From: CAZESH01 sp964514665
Lineage (GTDB): Bacteria > Bacillota > Bacilli > Paenibacillales > KCTC-25726
Assembly: GCA_964514665.1 (NCBI GenBank)
Contig: CAZESH010000056.1
Location: 1 to 18,055 of the forward strand
DNA length: 18,055 bases
Reading direction: 5' to 3'
This document shows, piece by piece, positions 14,027 to 18,055 of the stretch. The translations under genes were made by a program, and so were the position numbers. The notes beneath the pieces were generated by a model that saw only the letters and a program-made list of their open reading frames with translations, ran no database searches and had not been told where the DNA came from. Position 1 is the stretch's first letter; each line of letters starts with the position of its first letter.

Positions 14027-15273
14027 GGATGATTCTGGCTTTGCCGCTCGATATTAAGCTCCAGCTTGCGGTTAAAAAAGAGAATGGCCGCATTGACCAG
14101 CAGTGCCGACATCGTAACATAGAACACCGAGCGAAACCCGAAGGAAGCGGCAATGTGGCTTCCAACCAAGGGACCGATCAGATTGCCCAAGAATAATGCC
14201 GAAGTGTTAAACCCGTAAGCGGTCCCCTGCCTGGTAACGGGCGCCAGCTTTTTAACGAGCGTATTCAAGGCGGGAATCATGCCGCCGATAAACAAACCGA
14301 GAATAAAACGACCGATCAGCAAAATGGAGATATTGCCGGCAAACGCTTGCGGCACAAAAGCGGCAGCAGACATGACCAGTGCAAACATCAGCGCCTTTCT
14401 TTGCCCGATGCGGTCTCCAAGGCGGCCGAGTGTCGGGGCTCCGAACAGGTTGGCTACACCGGTGATCGCCACGACCAAGCCGGCGATAAATTCAAGATGA
14501 GCCCCCTGATACAGCGTTTTGGCATAAACCGTAACGATCGGTTCAATGCTCATCATCCCGAACTGCGTAATGAAGGAAGCGAAAAAAATCGGAAGCAGCG
14601 GGATGAACATGTGGAGATCGGCTTTGTCCCTGTCGGTACGGATGATTTTTGCCGGCTTTTGCTCCTTGACCAAAAGCAGAATGATTATGCCTGCCGATAA
14701 GATAAATGATCCGGTTACCATAAAGATTGCACGATAGCCGATCGTTTCTGCCATTAATCCGCCAAGCAACGGGCCGATCAAGCTGCCGGCGATCGTTCCG
14801 GTTTGCAATGTCCCCAATGCCTTGCCCATATCGCTGTTGGGCGTTACCGAAGCTTGGAGTGTAATCGCCATGGAGATAAATCCGGAGAAAATCCCATTGA
14901 TAAAACGCAGCGCAACAAGCTGCCACGGAGCAGTTACAAAACCCATCAAAAAGATGACCCCGGCCATACCGAAGCCCGACCTGAGCAGCATGATTTTGCG
15001 GCCGTATCGGTCTGCGGCCGCTCCCCACAAAGGTTGGAATAAAAAAGAGGTAACAAACTGCGCCGAGATGATCCAGCCCGCCCAGCGTTCAATGTCCTGC
15101 AGGTTATGTACGCCAAGAAATTCGATATAATACGGCAAAAAAGGTATAATCAGGCTCATTCCGGCCATGACCGCAAAATTTGCAGCCCACAATATCCATA
15201 AAGTGCGCTTCCAATCGGCATTGCTTCCCGTCATCGGCAGCTTGCTGTTGATCCATGTGCGAAATTTTTGCAT
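14023..15273 (-). CDS. MFS transporter, multidrug-efflux-like
   Basis: Integral membrane exporter of the major facilitator superfamily, 416 aa, with about 12 hydrophobic spans. Motif A appears after the second span as GAAADRYGRKIMLL and again, in the second half, as GRLGDRIGQRKALM; the duplicated halves are typical of the drug:H+ antiporter DHA1 group. GTIAGSLIGPLLGGL is a good match to the DHA motif C region. The ATG at 15273 (MQKFRTWINSK) is chosen although its ribosome site (AGAAAGAAG) is weak; extending upstream would add a non-homologous basic tail. Proton-driven export of a toxic compound is likely, the substrate unknown. It is divergent from chrA and tail-to-tail with ecsC, the stop codons overlapping by 2 bp. 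Confidence 0.88.
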   Translation of the reverse strand: MQKFRTWINSKLPMTGSNADWKRTLWILWAANFAVMAGMSLIIPFLPYYIEFLGVHNLQDIERWAGWIISAQFVTSFLFQPLWGAAADRYGRKIMLLRSGFGMAGVIFLMGFVTAPWQLVALRFINGIFSGFISMAITLQASVTPNSDMGKALGTLQTGTIAGSLIGPLLGGLMAETIGYRAIFMVTGSFILSAGIIILLLVKEQKPAKIIRTDRDKADLHMFIPLLPIFFASFITQFGMMSIEPIVTVYAKTLYQGAHLEFIAGLVVAITGVANLFGAPTLGRLGDRIGQRKALMFALVMSAAAFVPQAFAGNISILLIGRFILGLFIGGMIPALNTLVKKLAPVTRQGTAYGFNTSALFLGNLIGPLVGSHIAASFGFRSVFYVTMSALLVNAAILFFNRKLELNIERQSQNHP

Positions 15274-15319
15274 GTGTTTCTTCTTTCTATATTTCCTTCT
15301 TCGATCATTTGTTGAGTAT

Positions 15320-15348
15320 ATTCTATTGTATCGCATGCGTAACGCCAA
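15320..15348 (-). promoter_or_regulatory. promoter of the MFS gene with a CGCATGCG palindrome
   Basis: On the minus strand TTGGCG (15348-15343), a 17-bp spacer and TAGAAT (15325-15320) form a good sigma-A promoter, ending 46 bp before the ATG. The 8-bp palindrome CGCATGCG (15332-15339) is in the spacer and could be a regulator site shared with the divergent chrA gene. Confidence 0.5.
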
Positions 15349-15410
15349 TAACAGGAAAATAGAAAGAATGGGTTTTCAATCAAGCAAAATTTAATGAAAA
15401 GAGGCTGAGA

Positions 15411-16622
15411 ATGAACAGCAATATACGCAGGCCGGCGGCAAAGTTAAACTCGGAGGAAAACCATAAAGGTTCGCTTATTGAAGTTTTTTCAGCGGCTCTA
15501 GGGTTCACTTCATTTGGCGGTCCAATTGCCCATTTGGGATATTTCCGTGAGGAATATGTCAAACGCAGAAAGTGGTTGGATGAAAAAAGCTATGCCGAAT
15601 TAGTCGCGCTATGCCAGGTCATCCCCGGACCGGCAAGCAGTCAGGTCGGGATTTCAATCGGCATGATGCGTGCAGGATGGCTTGGCGGTATCGCTTCCTG
15701 GATCGGATTTACGCTCCCATCCGCACTGGCATTGGCTTTATTCGCTTATTTTCTTCAAGGCTATGATGTGAACAGTGCCGGTTGGCTGCACGGCCTTATG
15801 ATCATGGCCGTTGCGGTTGTTGCCCAGGCCCTTTGGGGAATGGCCCGCAGCCTTGCCCCCGACAGGACCCGGGGAACGGTCGCAGCAATAGCAGCCATCC
15901 TTCTCCTGCTTTGGCCGAATACGATCATGCAAATCGCGCTTATCGCCGCCGCAGGCATGTTCGGCATCCTGTTCCTGCCCAAATCAGGGCTTCCCGAACC
16001 GCCCAATATCCGTTTTTCCTTTGGCCGCATTGCACCCGTTGCAGCTTGGGTGCTGTTTTTCGGACTGATGATTGTTCTTCCGCTGTTTCAACCCGCTTCC
16101 CGTTGGCTGGCTATATTCGACAGCTTTTTCCGTGCCGGCTCCTTCGTTTTCGGCGGAGGGCACGTCGTGCTGCCGCTGCTGCAGGCTGAGGTTGTGCCGC
16201 CGGGCTGGGTGTCTGCTTCCCAATTTATTGCCGGATATGGCGCAGCCCAAGCCGTACCCGGTCCTTTGTTCACTTTTTCCGCTTATTTGGGGACAGTCAT
16301 AAATGGATGGCTCGGTGCCTTGGTCGCGCTTGCGGCGATTTTTCTGCCGTCTTTTCTGCTGCTTGCCGGCTCCCTCCCTTTCTGGCAGGCCATCCGTCAG
16401 CACGTCAGGTTCCAAGCTGCACTGGCAGGAATCAACGCAGCCGTTGTAGGCATTCTGCTTGCCGCCCTGTATGATCCTGTATGGATCAACGCCATTCATA
16501 CACCGCTTGATTTCAGCCTTGCCGCTGCGGCATTCGTTCTGCTCGTGCTTTGGAAGCTGCCGCCCTGGATCGTTGTGTTGGGCTGTGCTCTCGGAGGCAG
16601 CTTGATTTCACTTTTCAGCTGA
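15411..16622 (+). CDS. chrA: chromate transporter family protein (long-chain CHR type)
   Basis: Membrane protein of 403 aa with two homologous CHR domains, the long-chain architecture of ChrA, which exports chromate. First half: GFTSFGGPIAHLGYFREEYV, then LCQVIPGPASSQVGISIG. Second half: RAGSFVFGGGHVVLPLLQAE, then GYGAAQAVPGPLFTFSAYLG. The paired FGG and PGP motifs are diagnostic, and about ten hydrophobic spans follow. The ATG has AAGAGG 6-7 nt upstream. It is divergent from the MFS gene across a 137-bp promoter region. No chrB or chromate-resistance partner is next to it, so chromate itself is only the family's default substrate. Confidence 0.9.
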   Translation: MNSNIRRPAAKLNSEENHKGSLIEVFSAALGFTSFGGPIAHLGYFREEYVKRRKWLDEKSYAELVALCQVIPGPASSQVGISIGMMRAGWLGGIASWIGFTLPSALALALFAYFLQGYDVNSAGWLHGLMIMAVAVVAQALWGMARSLAPDRTRGTVAAIAAILLLLWPNTIMQIALIAAAGMFGILFLPKSGLPEPPNIRFSFGRIAPVAAWVLFFGLMIVLPLFQPASRWLAIFDSFFRAGSFVFGGGHVVLPLLQAEVVPPGWVSASQFIAGYGAAQAVPGPLFTFSAYLGTVINGWLGALVALAAIFLPSFLLLAGSLPFWQAIRQHVRFQAALAGINAAVVGILLAALYDPVWINAIHTPLDFSLAAAAFVLLVLWKLPPWIVVLGCALGGSLISLFS

Positions 16623-16910
16623 TTATCTGGCTTTGCCCGACATTAAATTTTGCTGCGCTCTTTTGATCATTTCCCGAACCATGGCGCCTCCGATTTGTCC
16701 GCCGATTTTGCCGGCCGCTTCGGTTGTGAGCTGCCCGTTCCCGCTTGGACTAAGCGGAATTCCCATGTTTTTGGCAACCATATATTTGACTTGATCGGGC
16801 CGTTCGGGGTCAATCTGATAGCCCTGCTGCTCCATGACTTCCGCTTTTAACCTGTCCAATCCTTGTCTGGCCTCCGGAACCATCGGCGGCCTTGATCTGC
16901 GTCTGGCCAT
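16623..16910 (-). CDS. alpha/beta-type small acid-soluble spore protein
   Basis: A 95-aa spore-core protein of the SASP family, which coats DNA in the forespore and is degraded at germination. The C-terminal LTTEAAGKIGGQIGGAMVRE is the DNA-binding block, corresponding to the family's SRANGSVGGEITKRLV, and PDQVKYMVAKNMGIPLS matches the first helix, where other members have the germination-protease site (KYEIAQEFGV type). That site is changed here (no E-I-A). The N-terminal MARRRSRPPMVPEARQGLDR is longer and more basic than in the major SASPs, so this is a minor or divergent form. The ATG has AAGGAGG 9 nt upstream. Its stop directly abuts the chrA stop, with no gap. Confidence 0.82.
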   Translation of the reverse strand: MARRRSRPPMVPEARQGLDRLKAEVMEQQGYQIDPERPDQVKYMVAKNMGIPLSPSGNGQLTTEAAGKIGGQIGGAMVREMIKRAQQNLMSGKAR

Positions 16911-17015
16911 AATGTGATACCTCCTTTTTGGATTTGAGTTTAAGTTCCCACAGGCACAGCGGTTTCATGCACAGGCAATAAAGGCACGCCAAGCGAAAAA
17001 ATGACATTTTCACAC

Positions 17016-17060
17016 GAATTTATGAGAAAATTCGACAAAAACATGGAATTTATGCGAAAA
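17016..17060. repeat. 15-bp direct repeat between SASP and mscS
   Basis: GAATTTATGAGAAAA (17016-17030) and GAATTTATGCGAAAA (17046-17060) differ at one base and lie exactly 30 bp apart. The first also forms CGAATTT/AAATTCG (17015-17034). It lies in the 200-bp divergent promoter region; the function is unknown. Confidence 0.55.
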
Positions 17061-17111
17061 ACCATGGTAACATAGGAACAATTGAATCTATTGCCATGGA
17101 GGTTCGTTATC

Positions 17112-18055
17112 GTGAAATATCTGGAAGACATCTTCACTCAAATTGTGATTTATCTGACCGAAAACTTCGTGATGATCCTTGAAGCGGCGGGTGTGTTTTT
17201 ATTGTTTTTGCTGCTCCGGAAGCTGTTTACCAAGTATTTGATTCACCTGCTGCTGAAGCTGACCGCCAAAACCAAGAGCGAGGCCGACGAAATCATCGTG
17301 CGCGGCTTTGAAAAGCCGATTCGTTTCTTTCTCATGGTGCTTGGACTTTATATTGCGCTGAAAATTTTGCCGCTCAGCTTGCAAAGCGACTTGATGATCT
17401 ATCATATTTTCCGTACCATGATCATTATTTGCTTGACCTGGGGGTTTTACAATATCGCCGCGACGGCTTCCAAATGGTTGAATGATCTTAATGGAAAACG
17501 CGGCTTTAATCTCGATCCGATTCTGATTCCGATCCTGTCCAAGGTAGTCCGTTTCATTGTGATTGCACTCGCGCTGACGGTTATTGCCCAGGAATGGAAT
17601 TACAATGTGACCGGCTTTATCGCAGGGCTCGGCTTGGGCGGATTGGCTTTTGCGCTGGCAGCCAAAGATGCGATCAGCAATTTTTTTGGGGGCATTGTCA
17701 TTATTACGGAAAAACCGTTTACGCTGGGAGACTGGATTGAAACGTCGATGGTTGAGGGCACGGTCGAAGACATCACCTTTCGCAGCACACGGATCCGCAC
17801 TTTCGCCAATGCGCTTGTAACTGTCCCCAATTCAACACTGGCCAACGAGGCGATCACCAATTGGAGCAAGATGGGCAAGCGGCGAATCAACTTTACACTC
17901 GGCGTACCCTACACCACCCCAAAGGAAAAATTAAACCGCTGCATTCAGGATATCCGCCATATGCTGGAAGAACATGAAGCGATCCGCAACGATACCCTGT
18001 TCGTACACTTCGACCAGTTCAATCAGAGCAGCCTCGACATCTTCTTGTATTTCTT
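17112..18055 (+). CDS. MscS-family mechanosensitive channel (truncated by window end)
   Basis: Small-conductance mechanosensitive channel family protein; 314 codons are present and the C terminus is beyond the right edge. It should open under membrane tension to release solutes on hypo-osmotic shock. Four hydrophobic segments are visible (about 18-48, 70-88, 98-118, 140-160). They are followed by the pore-lining helix with its Gly/Ala pattern, GFIAGLGLGGLAFALAAKDA, then ISNFFGGI. Next comes the beta domain with PFTLGDWIE, VEGTVEDITFRSTRIRT and VTVPNSTLANEAITNWSK, strongly conserved in MscS proteins. The GTG start has GGAGG 9 nt upstream. It is divergent from the SASP gene. The layout is closer to YkuT/YhdY-type channels than to the three-helix E. 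coli MscS. Confidence 0.92.
   Translation, partial: MKYLEDIFTQIVIYLTENFVMILEAAGVFLLFLLLRKLFTKYLIHLLLKLTAKTKSEADEIIVRGFEKPIRFFLMVLGLYIALKILPLSLQSDLMIYHIFRTMIIICLTWGFYNIAATASKWLNDLNGKRGFNLDPILIPILSKVVRFIVIALALTVIAQEWNYNVTGFIAGLGLGGLAFALAAKDAISNFFGGIVIITEKPFTLGDWIETSMVEGTVEDITFRSTRIRTFANALVTVPNSTLANEAITNWSKMGKRRINFTLGVPYTTPKEKLNRCIQDIRHMLEEHEAIRNDTLFVHFDQFNQSSLDIFLYF

Noticed and set aside
17015..17034. CGAATTT/AAATTCG as a LexA (SOS) box
   Set aside because: The Gram-positive LexA site needs CGAAC-N4-GTTCG; spacing and bases do not fit.
16911..17111. Sigma-G promoter for the SASP gene
   Set aside because: Expected from its sporulation role, but no convincing -35/-10 pair was found in the 200 bp upstream.
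1..18055. CRISPR arrays, tRNA or rRNA genes, prophage or toxin-antitoxin modules
   Set aside because: No regularly spaced repeats, no tRNA- or rRNA-like sequence and no matching proteins were seen.

Overview
The window comes from a spore-forming Gram-positive bacterium, most likely Paenibacillaceae (Paenibacillus, Cohnella or a close relative). The reasons are a CotF-type spore coat protein, an alpha/beta-type small acid-soluble spore protein, two surface proteins with S-layer homology (SLH) repeats, a Bacillus-like PatB, an EcsC-family protein, strong AGGAGG ribosome binding sites with frequent GTG/TTG starts, and GGGGCTG-ended intergenic palindromes. The genus is inferred from gene content; there is no rRNA here.

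Layout. 1-2690: a galactose locus, with galK and a truncated galE on the minus strand and a divergent AraC-type regulator. 2700-3830: a monocistronic aldo-keto reductase ending in a strong two-way terminator. 3852-5543: a secreted protein with three SLH repeats and a transglutaminase-like Cys-His-Asp domain, preceded by an AT-rich palindrome cluster. 5750-7388: a PatB-type cystathionine beta-lyase followed by a small gene of unknown function. 7523-9880: a large secreted protein with YcdB/PepSY-like N-terminal modules and C-terminal SLH repeats, with a perfect 14-bp inverted repeat over its promoter. 10038-12024: a Mug-type uracil-DNA glycosylase, two paralogous small secreted acidic two-cysteine proteins, and between them a membrane-anchored or secreted unknown. 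12173-12805: the CotF-like coat protein. 12806-13246: a gene-free stretch rich in nested inverted repeats that looks like a small non-autonomous mobile element or a highly structured RNA. 13247-16622: EcsC, an MFS exporter and a two-domain ChrA-type transporter. 16623-18055: a spore DNA-binding protein and a truncated MscS-family channel.

How it fits together. galK and galE are consecutive Leloir steps and the adjacent AraC protein is their natural regulator. The two SLH proteins should sit on the cell-wall polymer outside the membrane. CotF-like and SASP point to expression in sporulating cells. The rest is ordinary chromosomal housekeeping. No phage, CRISPR, toxin-antitoxin or biosynthetic system is visible. 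The least explained features are the inverted-repeat cluster at 12816-13205, the two-cysteine secreted paralogues around 10.6-12.0 kb, and the strong operator at 9903-9933.
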